Shown here: positions 22,704 through 32,783 of the stretch, piece by piece
Numbering within the stretch: the stretch's first letter is position 1
Layout of the letters: every line of letters begins with the position of its first letter
Assembly: GCA_017460765.1 (NCBI GenBank)
Contig: JAFUAK010000251.1
Coordinates: 1 to 37,397 of the forward strand
Reading direction: 5' to 3'
DNA length: 37,397 nucleotides
Source: Prevotella sp.
GTDB taxonomy: Bacteria > Bacteroidota > Bacteroidia > Bacteroidales > Bacteroidaceae
The notes under the pieces: model-generated
Databases searched by the model: none
Told to the model about the DNA's origin: nothing
The model's input: the letters and a program-made list of their open reading frames with translations, nothing else
Translations under genes and position numbers: made by a program

Positions 22704-24155
22704 ATGAAACTAACAGAGTTACTGAAGAATGTCGAAGTGCTGAACCTCATCGGTGATGCGGAAAAAGAAATCAAGGGTGTCAACATCGACTCCCGCCGTA
22801 TCGAGGCAGACCATCTCTTTGTGGCCGTCCCTGGCACACAGACCGACGGTCACCGCTTTATCAACAAGGCCATCGAGCAGGGGGCTACGGCCATCCTCTG
22901 CGAAAGCCTGCCTACCAAACGTACAGAAGGAGTCACCTACATTGCAGTAGAATCCACAGAGGACTGTGTCGGTGAAGTCGCCACACAGTTCTATGGAGAC
23001 CCGTCAAGGAAACTGAAACTCGTCGGTGTGACTGGTACCAATGGCAAGACTACGATTGCCACCTTATTATATAATATGTTCCGCAAGTTCGGCCATAAGT
23101 GCGGCCTGCTCTCCACCGTCTGCAATTACATCGAAGACAAGGTGATTCCGGCAGACCACACTACGCCAGACCCCATAGAACTGAACCGGCTGCTCCACCA
23201 AATGGTGGAAGCCGGCTGCGAGTATGCCTTTATGGAATGCTCCAGTCATGCCATCGCCCAAAAACGCATTGGCGGTCTGCGGTTCGCCGGTGGTATCTTT
23301 ACCAATCTGACCCGTGACCATCTTGACTATCACGGCACTTTCGAAAATTACCGCGATGCCAAGAAAGCCTTCTTCGACGGTCTCGACAAGAATGCCTTCG
23401 CCATCACAAATGCCGATGACAAGAACGGCGCAGTGATGGTACAGAACTGCAAGGCTCAGGTAAAGACCTATTCCACCCGCACGATGGCCGATTTCAAGGC
23501 AAAGATTATTGAGTGTCACTTCGAAGGCATGTACCTCGACATCAATGGCAAGGAGGTAGGCGTGCAGTTTATCGGCAAGTTCAACGTGAGCAACCTGCTC
23601 GCTGTCTACGGTGCGGCAGTCATGCTAGGCAAGGTCCCTGAGGACATCCTCGTCATTCTCAGTACGCTGAAGAGTGTCAATGGTCGTCTGGAGCCCATCC
23701 ACTCGCCGGAAGGCTATACTGCCATCGTTGACTACGCCCACACCCCCGACGCTCTGCAAAATGTACTCAATGCCATCCACGAGGTGCTCGACGGCAAGGG
23801 CAAGGTCATCACCGTCTGCGGTGCTGGTGGCAACCGCGACAAGGGCAAGCGCCCGCTGATGGCCCAAGAAGCCGTGAAGCAGAGCGACAAGGTCATCATA
23901 ACCAGCGACAACCCCCGCTTCGAGGAGCCGCAGGACATCATCAACGATATGCTGGCCGGACTGGACCAGAAGCAGATGAAGAACGTAATCAGCATCGTAG
24001 ATCGTCGCGAAGCCATCCGTACCGCTTGCATGATGGCAGAGAAGGGCGATGTTATCCTCATTGCCGGTAAAGGCCATGAGGACTATCAGGAGATCCAAGG
24101 CGTCAAGCACCATTTCGATGACAAGGAAGTTGTGCGTGAGATTTTTAATTCTTAA
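22704..24155 (+). CDS. murE: UDP-MurNAc-tripeptide synthetase MurE
   Basis: A 483-residue ATP-dependent ligase adding the third amino acid to UDP-MurNAc-L-Ala-D-Glu. The ATP loop GTNGKTT lies at 111-117, and the substrate motif DNPR at 402-405 is the meso-diaminopimelate signature rather than the lysine type. The family's [21 protein letters not shown] (carbamylated-Lys region) and AGKGHEDYQ are also present. It follows ftsI by 12 bases. murF, which would add D-Ala-D-Ala, is not next to it. Confidence 0.96.
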   Translation: MKLTELLKNVEVLNLIGDAEKEIKGVNIDSRRIEADHLFVAVPGTQTDGHRFINKAIEQGATAILCESLPTKRTEGVTYIAVESTEDCVGEVATQFYGDPSRKLKLVGVTGTNGKTTIATLLYNMFRKFGHKCGLLSTVCNYIEDKVIPADHTTPDPIELNRLLHQMVEAGCEYAFMECSSHAIAQKRIGGLRFAGGIFTNLTRDHLDYHGTFENYRDAKKAFFDGLDKNAFAITNADDKNGAVMVQNCKAQVKTYSTRTMADFKAKIIECHFEGMYLDINGKEVGVQFIGKFNVSNLLAVYGAAVMLGKVPEDILVILSTLKSVNGRLEPIHSPEGYTAIVDYAHTPDALQNVLNAIHEVLDGKGKVITVCGAGGNRDKGKRPLMAQEAVKQSDKVIITSDNPRFEEPQDIINDMLAGLDQKQMKNVISIVDRREAIRTACMMAEKGDVILIAGKGHEDYQEIQGVKHHFDDKEVVREIFNS

Positions 24156-24166
24156 TTTGTGGAGCC

Positions 24167-25435
24167 ATGCTATACTACCTCTTCAGATTCCTTGACCAAT
24201 ACGATATCCCTGGGTCACACATGTGGTCCTACATTTCCTTCCGCGCCCTGCTGACGCTAATTCTCTCGTTGCTGATCTCTGCATGGTTCGGCGAACGGTT
24301 TATCAAGTGGATGAAGCGTAAGAAAATATTTGAGACAGAGCGAGACCCGAGCATCGACCCGTTCGGTGTGGAAAAGAAAGGCGTGCCTACGATGGGTGGC
24401 ATCATCATTATTGTAAGTATTCTCGTCCCTGTCATCCTTCTGGGCCGTATGCGCAACACCTACCTTATCCTGATGATCATCACCACCGTATGGCTCGGAT
24501 TCCTCGGATTTCTTGATGACTATATTAAGATATTCAAGCGCAACAAGGATGGTCTGAAAGGCAAATATAAAATCGTAGGACAGATCAGTATCGGCTTTAT
24601 CGTAGGATTGACGCTCTGGCTCAGTCCGGATGTCGTCGTACGTGAGAACGTCAACGTGAAGCAGAACCAGGAAATCGTTGTCAAGCACAAGACTGAAGCG
24701 GTAAAATCGCTGCAGACCACCATTCCCTTCATCAAAAACCATAACTTGAACTATTCGAAGGTGATGGGCTTCTGCGGGAAATATGCCGTAGCCGCAGGCT
24801 GGATGCTCTTTGTTTTCATTACGATTTTTGTGGTGACCGCTGTATCCAACGGTGCGAACCTCAACGACGGCATGGACGGTATGTGTGCTGGTAACTCCGC
24901 TATCATTGGCGTGGCGTTAGGCATTCTGGCATACGTCTCATCCCACATCGGCTATGCCTCGTATTTTGACATCATGTACATCCCCCACTCCGAGGAACTG
25001 GTGATCTTCCTTTGTGCCTTCGTGGGTGCCATGATCGGTTTCCTGTGGTACAACGCTTTCCCCGCTCAGGTGTTTATGGGGGACACAGGTTCCCTGACCA
25101 TCGGCGGTATCATCGGTGTATGTGCCGTTATCATCCATAAGGAACTGCTATTGCCAATCCTCTGCGGCATCTTTTTCGTGGAGAGCCTAAGTGTCATCAT
25201 TCAGACCCAGTGGTTCAAGTTCCAGAAAAGAAAGGGCAAGCGTGTCCGCGTGTTCCGCGCCACACCCATTCACGATAACTTCCGCAAACTCGACTCACAA
25301 CTTGACGCTACAAGTACTTATATTCTGAAAGGCTGGCCCCACCGTCCTTTCCATGAGTCAAAGATTACCATCCGCTTTTGGATTGTCAGTATTATACTGG
25401 CCGCACTGACCATTATCACACTAAAGATGAGATAG
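24167..25435 (+). CDS. mraY: Phospho-N-acetylmuramoyl-pentapeptide transferase MraY
   Basis: A 422-residue integral membrane enzyme moving phospho-MurNAc-pentapeptide to undecaprenyl phosphate to make lipid I. Catalytic and Mg-binding marks are FLDDYIK, NLNDGMDGMCAG and FMGDTGSLTIGG, with HP-like THDNFRKLD near the end. About ten hydrophobic segments are seen. The protein is longer than the 360 residues of E. coli because of a roughly 60-residue polar insert (VVRENVNVKQNQEIVVKHKTE area) between helices, a feature I believe is usual in Bacteroidota. The gene abuts murE and murD closely. Confidence 0.95.
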   Translation: MLYYLFRFLDQYDIPGSHMWSYISFRALLTLILSLLISAWFGERFIKWMKRKKIFETERDPSIDPFGVEKKGVPTMGGIIIIVSILVPVILLGRMRNTYLILMIITTVWLGFLGFLDDYIKIFKRNKDGLKGKYKIVGQISIGFIVGLTLWLSPDVVVRENVNVKQNQEIVVKHKTEAVKSLQTTIPFIKNHNLNYSKVMGFCGKYAVAAGWMLFVFITIFVVTAVSNGANLNDGMDGMCAGNSAIIGVALGILAYVSSHIGYASYFDIMYIPHSEELVIFLCAFVGAMIGFLWYNAFPAQVFMGDTGSLTIGGIIGVCAVIIHKELLLPILCGIFFVESLSVIIQTQWFKFQKRKGKRVRVFRATPIHDNFRKLDSQLDATSTYILKGWPHRPFHESKITIRFWIVSIILAALTIITLKMR

Positions 25436-25438
25436 AAT

Positions 25439-26770
25439 ATGAAGAGAATCGTTATATTAGGAGCAGGAGAGAGCGGTGCCGGAGCCGCAGTCCTCGCCAA
25501 GAAAGAAAACTTCGACGTGTTCGTATCAGACATGTCGAAAATCGCCGATAAATACAAGAAGATGCTGGATGACCACCATATCGAATGGGAAGAAGGCCTG
25601 CACACGGAAGAAAAAATCCTGAATGCCGACGAGATCATTAAGAGTCCTGGCATCCCTGAAACGGCTCCAATGGTGAAAAAAGCCATTGAAAAGGGTATCC
25701 ATATCATCAGCGAGATTGAGTTTGCCGGTCGTTACACTAACTCCAAGATGATCTGCATCACCGGTTCGAACGGCAAGACCACCACCACCTCCCTGATCTA
25801 CCATATCTTCAAGGAGGCCGGCTACGATGCCGGACTGGCAGGCAACATCGGCAATTCACTGGCTCTACAGGTAGCCGAGGAGCCGCATGAGTACTACATC
25901 ATCGAACTGAGTTCATTCCAACTCGATAATATGTACGACTTCCGTGCCAATATCGCCATCCTGCTGAACATCACACCCGACCACCTCGACCGCTATAACT
26001 TCGAGATGCAGAACTACGTGGACGCCAAGATGCGCATCATCCAGAACCAGACACCGCAGGATGCCTTCATCTACTGGGCAGATGACCCCATCATCAAGCG
26101 CGAACTGGAGAAATACGACATTAGAGCCATCCAGTATCCATTTGCCGAACTGAAAGAGAAAGGCACCATTGGCTACATTGAGGAAGGCCAATACAAAATC
26201 GAACAGCCCACACCGTTCAACATGGAACAGGAGAGCCTCAGTCTGACGGGCAAGCATAACATCTACAACTCCCTCGCTGCAGGTATCGCAGCCAATGTAG
26301 CCGGCATCAAGAAGGAAGAGATCCGCAAGAGCCTCAGCGATTTTCCCGGTGTTGAGCACCGCCTGGAAAAGGTATGCACCGTGCGCGGTGTACAGTATAT
26401 CAACGACTCGAAGGCCACCAATGTCGATGCCTGCTGGTATGCTCTGGAGGCCATGAAGACCAAGGTGATTCTCATCATCGGCGGCAAGGACAAGGGCAAC
26501 GACTACGGGCCCATCAAGCCACTCGTCAGTGAGAAATGCTCTGGTATCGTCTACCTCGGAGCCGATAACCAGAAACTGCACGATAACTTCGACGGCATGG
26601 GCATCCCCGTGCGCGACACCCATTCCATGAAAGAGTGTATGGCAGCCTGCTACGAGATGGCTAGACCTGGTGAGACGGTGCTGCTGTCGCCTTGCTGTGC
26701 CTCGTTCGATCTATTCAAGAACATGGAGGATCGTGGTGAACAATTCAAGGAACTGGCAAGAAACTTATGA
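25439..26770 (+). CDS. murD: UDP-MurNAc-L-alanine--D-glutamate ligase MurD
   Basis: A 443-residue cytoplasmic ligase adding D-Glu in peptidoglycan precursor synthesis. It opens with a nucleotide-binding VILGAGESGAGAAVLA, has the ATP loop GSNGKTTTT (109-117), then LSSFQLD, NITPDHLDRY and the closing LSPCCASFDLF. The start lies 3 bases after mraY, and its TGA overlaps ftsW by 4 bases. Confidence 0.96.
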   Translation: MKRIVILGAGESGAGAAVLAKKENFDVFVSDMSKIADKYKKMLDDHHIEWEEGLHTEEKILNADEIIKSPGIPETAPMVKKAIEKGIHIISEIEFAGRYTNSKMICITGSNGKTTTTSLIYHIFKEAGYDAGLAGNIGNSLALQVAEEPHEYYIIELSSFQLDNMYDFRANIAILLNITPDHLDRYNFEMQNYVDAKMRIIQNQTPQDAFIYWADDPIIKRELEKYDIRAIQYPFAELKEKGTIGYIEEGQYKIEQPTPFNMEQESLSLTGKHNIYNSLAAGIAANVAGIKKEEIRKSLSDFPGVEHRLEKVCTVRGVQYINDSKATNVDACWYALEAMKTKVILIIGGKDKGNDYGPIKPLVSEKCSGIVYLGADNQKLHDNFDGMGIPVRDTHSMKECMAACYEMARPGETVLLSPCCASFDLFKNMEDRGEQFKELARNL

Positions 26771-28023
26771 ACAAAAAGATTGGCAACATCTTCAAAGGAG
26801 ACAAGGTCATCTGGATGGTATTCTTTTTCCTCTGTATGATCAGTATTGTCGAAGTCTTTTCGGCTTCGAGCAACCTGACGTATAAGAGCCAGAACTATAT
26901 CGGCCCCATTGCCTTCCACACAGGCACCATCATCGTGGGTGTAATCGTAGCGGTCGTCACCCTCAACATTCCATGCCGCTACTTCAAACTGATGACGCTC
27001 TTTTTGCTGATCATCTCCGGCATCACCCTACTTTGGGTGCTGGTAGGTGGAGAATCCATCAACGGTGCCAACCGTGTCATATCCCTGCCAGGAGGCATTA
27101 CCTTTCAACCTTCTGAGATTGCCAAAGGGACAATGGTCCTTTACACCGCCCAGATTCTCAGTGCCATGCAGCGCGAAGACGGAGCCGATAAAAAGGCTTT
27201 CAAGTATGTATTGTGGATCGTCATACCTACCATCGCCCTCATCGGTATAGAGAACCTTTCGACAGCCGCCCTGCTCTTCGGCGTCATTTTCTTGATGATG
27301 TTTATCGGACGCGTGCCGATGGTTCAGTTAGGCAAACTTGTGGGAGCCTGCACCATTCTCATAGCCGTATTCCTGACATTGGTTCTCACCTTGGGAAGCA
27401 TCGGAGCCAGCCAGGAGGATAGTAAGCAGACAACAGAGGCTGTCAACGGTGATACCGATACGAAGGTCATCAAAGGCGGCGGTGTTTTCCACCGCTTCGT
27501 CACATGGAGGAACCGAATCGTCAAACACCTCGACAAGAAGGATATTGCCCCCGACGAGTACGATCTCGACAAGGACGCTCAGGTTGCACATGCCAATATC
27601 GCCATCGTATCAAGCAACATCATCGGCAAGGGACCTGGACAGTCTGTTGAGCGCGATTTCCTCTCACAGGCTTTCTCCGACTTTATCTTTGCTATTGTCA
27701 TAGAGGAACTGGGTATCCTCGGTGCAACAGGTGTTGTCTTTCTCTATATCGTGCTGCTCTACAGGACGGCCCGTATCGCCAGCAGATGCGAGAACAACTT
27801 CCCGGCCTTTTTCGCCATGGGCCTGGCACTGCTACTGGTCGTTCAAGCCACGTTCAACATGCTGGTAGCCGTAGGTATTGCCCCTGTAACAGGGCAGCCG
27901 CTGCCCCTTATCAGTAAGGGCGGCACGTCCACAATCATCAATTGTGCCTATATCGGAGCCATCCTCAGTGTGAGCCGTTCTGCGAAAAAAAGAACGCCAA
28001 AAATGGCTGTAAAAGAAATATAA
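26767..28023 (+). CDS. ftsW: Septal peptidoglycan glycosyltransferase FtsW
   Basis: A 418-residue SEDS-family polytopic membrane protein polymerising lipid II at the septum together with FtsI. About ten hydrophobic helices are visible. The family motif appears as GIAPVTGQPLPLISKGGTS near the C-terminus, and ILGATGVVFLYIVLL precedes it. A hydrophilic stretch of about 70 residues (EDSKQTTEAVNGDTDTK through DKKDIAPDEYDLDKDAQ) separates helices in the middle and carries alternating charges. The gene overlaps murD by 4 bases and ends 35 bases before murG, the longest gap in the cluster. Confidence 0.95.
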   Translation: MNKKIGNIFKGDKVIWMVFFFLCMISIVEVFSASSNLTYKSQNYIGPIAFHTGTIIVGVIVAVVTLNIPCRYFKLMTLFLLIISGITLLWVLVGGESINGANRVISLPGGITFQPSEIAKGTMVLYTAQILSAMQREDGADKKAFKYVLWIVIPTIALIGIENLSTAALLFGVIFLMMFIGRVPMVQLGKLVGACTILIAVFLTLVLTLGSIGASQEDSKQTTEAVNGDTDTKVIKGGGVFHRFVTWRNRIVKHLDKKDIAPDEYDLDKDAQVAHANIAIVSSNIIGKGPGQSVERDFLSQAFSDFIFAIVIEELGILGATGVVFLYIVLLYRTARIASRCENNFPAFFAMGLALLLVVQATFNMLVAVGIAPVTGQPLPLISKGGTSTIINCAYIGAILSVSRSAKKRTPKMAVKEI

Positions 28024-28027
28024 TTTG

Positions 28028-28035
28028 TAATTTTG
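28028..28035 (+). promoter_or_regulatory. Candidate internal promoter before murG
   Basis: TAATTTTG starts 4 bases after the ftsW stop, 23 bases before the murG ATG, and matches TAnnTTTG. It may let murG and later genes be transcribed apart from the first part of the cluster. There is no strong -33 word. Confidence 0.5.
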
Positions 28036-28058
28036 CACGCAATATATATAAATAAGGT

Positions 28059-29168
28059 ATGAGCAAGGAACTAAGAGTCATTATCAGCGGAGGCGGGACT
28101 GGTGGTCACATCTTCCCTGCCGTCTCGATTGCTAACGCTGTCAAGGCATTGCGCCCCGATGCCAAGATCCTGTTTGTAGGAGCCTTGGGACGCATGGAGA
28201 TGCAGCGCGTACCTGCTGCCGGCTATGAAATCAAAGGACTACCCATCAGGGGATTCTTCCGTCCGCTGTGGAAACCTGCCAATATCGGGGTGGCTATCGA
28301 CTATCTGAAAAGCAAGTGGATTGCCAAGAAACTATTACGCGAGTTCAAGCCGAACGTGGCAGTAGGTGTTGGCGGCTATGCCAGCAGTGCCGCACTGGGC
28401 GCAGCCAACAGCCTAGGCATCCCTACGCTCATACAGGAACAGAACAGTTATGCCGGTCTCGCCAATAAGAAATTGGCCAAACATGCAGAGAAGATCTGCG
28501 TGGCCTACGAAGGAATGGAGCGGTTCTTCCCTGCGGAGAAGATTATCCTAACCGGTAACCCCGTCAGACAGACATTGCTTGACACCACTATTTCGCACGA
28601 GGAGGCTGTGAAAAGCCTGGGGTTCGACCCGTCAAGGAAAACTATTCTCCTCGTCGGCGGCAGTTTAGGTGCTCGTACTATCAATGAGAGCGTGCTTCGG
28701 CATCTGGATCTTATCAAGTCATCCGATGTGCAGTTCATCTGGCAGACTGGTAAGTACTACAGCGCAGAGATAGCCGAGAGGCTGAAAGGTCTGAGTATAC
28801 CGAACCTCAAAGTAACTGACTTTATCACTGATATGGGGGCAGCCTACAAGGCCGCAGACCTTGTTATCAGTCGTGCTGGAGCAAGCAGCATCTCCGAGTT
28901 TTGTCTTATCGGCAAGCCCGTCATCCTCGTACCAAGCCCGAACGTAGCAGAGGATCACCAGACGAAGAACGCCCTGGCACTCTCAACACGCGATGCCGCT
29001 ATCTACGTGAAGGACGCAGAGGCCCCAAACATACTGATACAACTCGCCATCGACACCGTAAGGGACGATGCCAAACTGAAGTCGCTCAGCGAGAACGTGC
29101 TGAAACTCGCCCTGCCTGACTCGGCAGAGATTATCGCCAAGGAAGTCATTAAATTAGCAGAAGCATAG
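28059..29168 (+). CDS. murG: Lipid II-forming GlcNAc transferase MurG
   Basis: A 369-residue GT28 glycosyltransferase at the inner face of the membrane, adding GlcNAc from UDP-GlcNAc to lipid I. Signature pieces are ISGGGTGGHIFPAVSIANAV at the N-terminus, VLLVGGSLGAR midway (second Rossmann domain), ISRAGASSISEF for the sugar-nucleotide site and EDHQTKNA near the end. The length is standard. Confidence 0.96.
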   Translation: MSKELRVIISGGGTGGHIFPAVSIANAVKALRPDAKILFVGALGRMEMQRVPAAGYEIKGLPIRGFFRPLWKPANIGVAIDYLKSKWIAKKLLREFKPNVAVGVGGYASSAALGAANSLGIPTLIQEQNSYAGLANKKLAKHAEKICVAYEGMERFFPAEKIILTGNPVRQTLLDTTISHEEAVKSLGFDPSRKTILLVGGSLGARTINESVLRHLDLIKSSDVQFIWQTGKYYSAEIAERLKGLSIPNLKVTDFITDMGAAYKAADLVISRAGASSISEFCLIGKPVILVPSPNVAEDHQTKNALALSTRDAAIYVKDAEAPNILIQLAIDTVRDDAKLKSLSENVLKLALPDSAEIIAKEVIKLAEA

Positions 29169-29171
29169 ATT

Positions 29172-30548
29172 ATGGAACTAAAAGATATCAAATCAGTCTA
29201 TTTCATCGGAGCCGGCGGCATCGGCATGAGTGCCATCGCCCGCTATTTCCTGAAGAAAGGACTCGTCGTGGCCGGCTATGACAAGACGCCCTCCGACCTG
29301 ACCCGTCAACTGGAGAAGGAGGGAATGCTCATCCATTATGAGGAAAACCTTGAGGAAATCCCCCATGTCTGCAAAAAGAAGGAAAGTTGCCTGATCGTTT
29401 ACACCCCTGCCATTCCCAAGGAACATAGTGAACTTCAGTTTTTTCAAGCCAACGGCTTCGAAATCCAGAAACGGGCGCAGGTGCTCGGTACGCTGACGCA
29501 GGCTCATAAGGGGCTCTGCGTGGCAGGTACCCACGGCAAAACCACGACATCCACGATGTGTGCCCACATCATGCACCAGAGCCACCTCAACTGCAACGCT
29601 TTTCTTGGCGGCATTTCCAAGAACTACGGCACTAACTATATCCTCTCCGACTCCGACTATGTAGTCATCGAGGCTGATGAGTTCGATCGCTCGTTCCACT
29701 GGCTCCGTCCCTGGATGAGCGTCATCACCTCCACCGACCCCGACCATCTGGACATCTATGGTACAAAAGAAGCCTATCTGGAGAGTTTCCGCCATTACTC
29801 GGAACTGATACAGCCGGGCGGAGCCCTGATCATCCACCGAGGGCTTGAGATGAAGGAGAACCTGCCAGAGGGTGTCCGTCGCTATGACTACAGCCTGACA
29901 GAGGGCGACTTCCATGCAGAAAATATCCGTATCGAAAACGGTGAGATCACCTTCGACTTCATCTCTCCCATCGTGAGCATTCGCGACATACAGTTGGGAC
30001 AGCCTATTCCTATCAACATTGAGAATGGTATTGCCGCAATGGCAATGGCACAACTCAACGGCTGTACAGCCGAGGAACTGAAGTATGGCATGAAAACCTA
30101 CGGGGGAGTGGACCGGCGCTTCGACTTCAAGATCAAGAACGAGCGCATTGTGTTCCTCAGCGATTATGCCCATCACCCCAAGGAAATCTACCAGAGTGCC
30201 AAGAGCATCCGCGAACTTTATAAGGACAAGCACATCACCGCCATTTTCCAGCCACACCTCTATACCCGTACCCGCGACTTCTATAAGGACTTCGCCGAGG
30301 CACTGAGCCAACTTGACGAAGTAGTACTCACCGAGATCTACCCTGCCCGAGAACTACCTATTGAGGGCGTTACGTCGCAATTAATCTACGACAACCTGAA
30401 ACCTGGTGTGAAAAAGGAGATGATTCAAAAAGACGAGGTGCTCGACTTCGTAAAGAACCACAAGTTCGAGGTGCTCATCGTCCTCGGTGCCGGAGACCTC
30501 GACAACCAAGTACCACAGATTACAAAAATACTGAACAGCAGAATATAA
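29172..30548 (+). CDS. murC: UDP-N-acetylmuramate--L-alanine ligase MurC
   Basis: A 458-residue cytoplasmic ligase adding the first amino acid to UDP-MurNAc. N-terminal IGAGGIGMSAIARYF binds the UDP substrate, GTHGKTTTS (119-127) is the ATP loop, and IEADEFDRSFHWL, TDPDHLDIYG and DYAHHPKEI complete the family pattern. It starts 3 bases after murG. The Mur order here is E, D, C with MraY and MurG among them, as usual in Bacteroidota. Confidence 0.96.
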   Translation: MELKDIKSVYFIGAGGIGMSAIARYFLKKGLVVAGYDKTPSDLTRQLEKEGMLIHYEENLEEIPHVCKKKESCLIVYTPAIPKEHSELQFFQANGFEIQKRAQVLGTLTQAHKGLCVAGTHGKTTTSTMCAHIMHQSHLNCNAFLGGISKNYGTNYILSDSDYVVIEADEFDRSFHWLRPWMSVITSTDPDHLDIYGTKEAYLESFRHYSELIQPGGALIIHRGLEMKENLPEGVRRYDYSLTEGDFHAENIRIENGEITFDFISPIVSIRDIQLGQPIPINIENGIAAMAMAQLNGCTAEELKYGMKTYGGVDRRFDFKIKNERIVFLSDYAHHPKEIYQSAKSIRELYKDKHITAIFQPHLYTRTRDFYKDFAEALSQLDEVVLTEIYPARELPIEGVTSQLIYDNLKPGVKKEMIQKDEVLDFVKNHKFEVLIVLGAGDLDNQVPQITKILNSRI

Positions 30549-30550
30549 AA

Positions 30551-31306
30551 ATGTACATCAACTGGAAGAAGTCCATATTCGTCGTATGCGATATCGCCAT
30601 TGTCGCCTATCTGCTACTGGCCGTCACAGCGTTCAACAAACCTGATGCGGTAAGTACCCTCTGCTCAGAGGTAAAGATCGACGTCGAGCAGAATATCGTT
30701 GAGGGCTTCATGACAGCGGGTGAGATCAAGCGGATCCTGACGCAGGACAAGTGCTACCCGCTCTCCAAACCGATGTCGGAGATCAACGCTCGTCAGATTG
30801 AGGAGAGCCTGAAGAAGAGCCCCTTCGTTGAGAATGCAGAGTGCTATAAGACCCAGAGCGGCACAGTCTGCATCTATGTCAAGCAGCGCATCCCCGTAGT
30901 ACGGGTCATGGCAGATAACGGCGAGAACTACTACGTGGACACCCACGGAAGTATGATGCCTGAAAGCCGTTTTGTCACCGACCAGATTATCGCCACCGGC
31001 AATATCAGCCGAAAATATGCCCAAACGACACTGACGCGTGTTGCCAACCAGATTCTGCAGGACAAGTTCTGGAAGAATCAGGTAGTGCAGATAAACATTC
31101 TGACAGATGGCTCCGTGGAGATTGTACCGCGCGTGGGAGACCACGTCATCTATTTGGGAGCGCCCATCAATATCGACAAAAAATTAGAGCGCCTCCGCAA
31201 GTTCTACCTGTACGGGCTCAACAAGGCAGGCTGGAATAAGTACAACTATATCAATGTGGAATTTGACAACCAGATTATCTGCAAAAGAAACAAAAGGAAA
31301 AAATAA
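30551..31306 (+). CDS. ftsQ: Cell division protein FtsQ
   Basis: A 251-residue bitopic divisome protein, named by position between murC and ftsA and by shape. One helix (about 8-27, IFVVCDIAIVAYLLLAVTAF) is followed by a POTRA-like region (GEIKRIL, EESLKKSPFVENAECYKTQSGTVCIYVKQ) and a beta domain (RIPVVRVMADNGENYYVDTHGSMMP) typical of FtsQ/DivIB. It ends in a basic RNKRKK tail. It would hold FtsL-like and FtsB proteins at the septum. Confidence 0.88.
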   Translation: MYINWKKSIFVVCDIAIVAYLLLAVTAFNKPDAVSTLCSEVKIDVEQNIVEGFMTAGEIKRILTQDKCYPLSKPMSEINARQIEESLKKSPFVENAECYKTQSGTVCIYVKQRIPVVRVMADNGENYYVDTHGSMMPESRFVTDQIIATGNISRKYAQTTLTRVANQILQDKFWKNQVVQINILTDGSVEIVPRVGDHVIYLGAPINIDKKLERLRKFYLYGLNKAGWNKYNYINVEFDNQIICKRNKRKK

Positions 31307-31318
31307 ACAATAGAAGAG

Positions 31319-32767
31319 ATGGCAGCAAAGGAATTTATCGTAGCAATTGAACTCGGGTCATCCAAAGTGACCGGTATCGCGGGACAAAAGAATCTCGACG
31401 GCAGCATCCAGGTACTCGCCGTTGTGAAGGAAGATTCTTCCTCATTCATCCGCAAGGGAGTGGTCTATAATATCGACAAGACCGCTCAATGCCTTACCAG
31501 CATCATCAAGAAGCTGGAGACTCAACTCAAGACTGAGATTACTCAGGTGTATGTCGGCGTAGGAGGACAGTCTATCCGCAGTGTCAGGAATGTCGTTGCC
31601 AAGGACCTGCCCAGCGAGACTATTGTCACTCAGGACATGGTCATCGAACTGATGGATGCCAACAGGAATATGACCTATCAGGATCAAGAGATCCTCGATG
31701 CTGCCGTTCAGGAATACAAGGTTGGCACCCAACTGCAACTTGACCCTGTCGGCATCCAGGCTACCCATCTGGAGGGCAACTTCCTCAACATTCTCGAGCG
31801 CAAATCATTCTACAAGAACCTAAACAAGTGCTTTGAAACGGCTGGCATCAATGTAGCAGAGATGTACCTTGCTCCTCTGGCTCTGGCCGACAGCGTACTG
31901 ACGGAAGTGGAGAAACGCTCTGGCTGTGCACTGGTTGACCTCGGTGCCGACACTACCACGGTATCCGTCTTCTCAAAGAACATCCTGCGCCACCTCGCTG
32001 TCATTCCTCTCGGCAGCAACAACATCACCAAAGACATTGCGACACTCCAGATGGAGGAAGCCGATGCCGAGCGCATGAAACTGAAATATGCGTCTGCCTA
32101 CACCGACAACAACGATATCGATAATGACATGAAATACGCTATCGACCTTGAGCGACAAATCGAGAGCCGCAAGTTCATTGAAATCGTCGAAGGCCGTCTG
32201 GAGGAGATTATCGAGAACGTCTGGTATCAGATTCCGTCTGAATATTATGACAAACTTTTGGGTGGTATCATCCTCACGGGTGGAGGCTCGAATCTGAAGA
32301 ATATAGAGAAGGCCTTCGCTAACCACACGCATGTAGAAAAGATCAGATTGGCAAAATTCGTCACGCAGACCATTGTTTCCAATAACGAACTTATCAAAGC
32401 CCATGATGGAACGATGAACACAGTACTTGGCCTGCTCGCCAAGGGCGACATCAACTGCGCCGGTAATGCCGTCGACCCGAACGGAGATCTCTTTGGCACG
32501 CAAAAACCTGCTACGCCAGTCACACCGATCGACCGCAAGCCGCGTCAGGCCACAGAAACCGACCCAGGTGTTATCAGGACACAGCGCGAAAAAGACCAGG
32601 CAGACGAGGAGATCCGTCGCAAAAAAGAGGAGGAAGACCGCGCCAAGGCTGAAGCAGAGGCCAAGAGGAAGGAAGAAGAGGAACGCATCCGCAAGGAGAA
32701 CTCTCCACTAAACAAGTTTTGGAAAGGCATCAAGCAGTTCGGTAAGTCCATTGTAGAAGAAGAATAA
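31319..32767 (+). CDS. ftsA: Cell division protein FtsA
   Basis: A 482-residue actin-like ATPase tethering FtsZ to the membrane. The phosphate loops are AIELGSSKVTG near the start and ALVDLGADTTTVSVF near residue 205, with GGIILTGGGSNLKNIEKAF as the adenosine motif. From about residue 405 a Lys/Glu/Arg-rich, helix-forming linker of about 60 residues precedes the C-terminal amphipathic helix LNKFWKGIKQFGKSIVEEE, the membrane anchor. Such a long charged spacer is much longer than in E. coli FtsA. The gene starts 12 bases after ftsQ. Confidence 0.95.
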   Translation: MAAKEFIVAIELGSSKVTGIAGQKNLDGSIQVLAVVKEDSSSFIRKGVVYNIDKTAQCLTSIIKKLETQLKTEITQVYVGVGGQSIRSVRNVVAKDLPSETIVTQDMVIELMDANRNMTYQDQEILDAAVQEYKVGTQLQLDPVGIQATHLEGNFLNILERKSFYKNLNKCFETAGINVAEMYLAPLALADSVLTEVEKRSGCALVDLGADTTTVSVFSKNILRHLAVIPLGSNNITKDIATLQMEEADAERMKLKYASAYTDNNDIDNDMKYAIDLERQIESRKFIEIVEGRLEEIIENVWYQIPSEYYDKLLGGIILTGGGSNLKNIEKAFANHTHVEKIRLAKFVTQTIVSNNELIKAHDGTMNTVLGLLAKGDINCAGNAVDPNGDLFGTQKPATPVTPIDRKPRQATETDPGVIRTQREKDQADEEIRRKKEEEDRAKAEAEAKRKEEEERIRKENSPLNKFWKGIKQFGKSIVEEE

Positions 32768-32783
32768 TTAAAAAGAAAAGAAT

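Noticed and set aside
24155..24167. Expected place for murF between murE and mraY.
   Set aside because: Only 11 bases separate the genes, so murF is absent here; this is normal for Bacteroidota, where it lies elsewhere, and is not a deletion.
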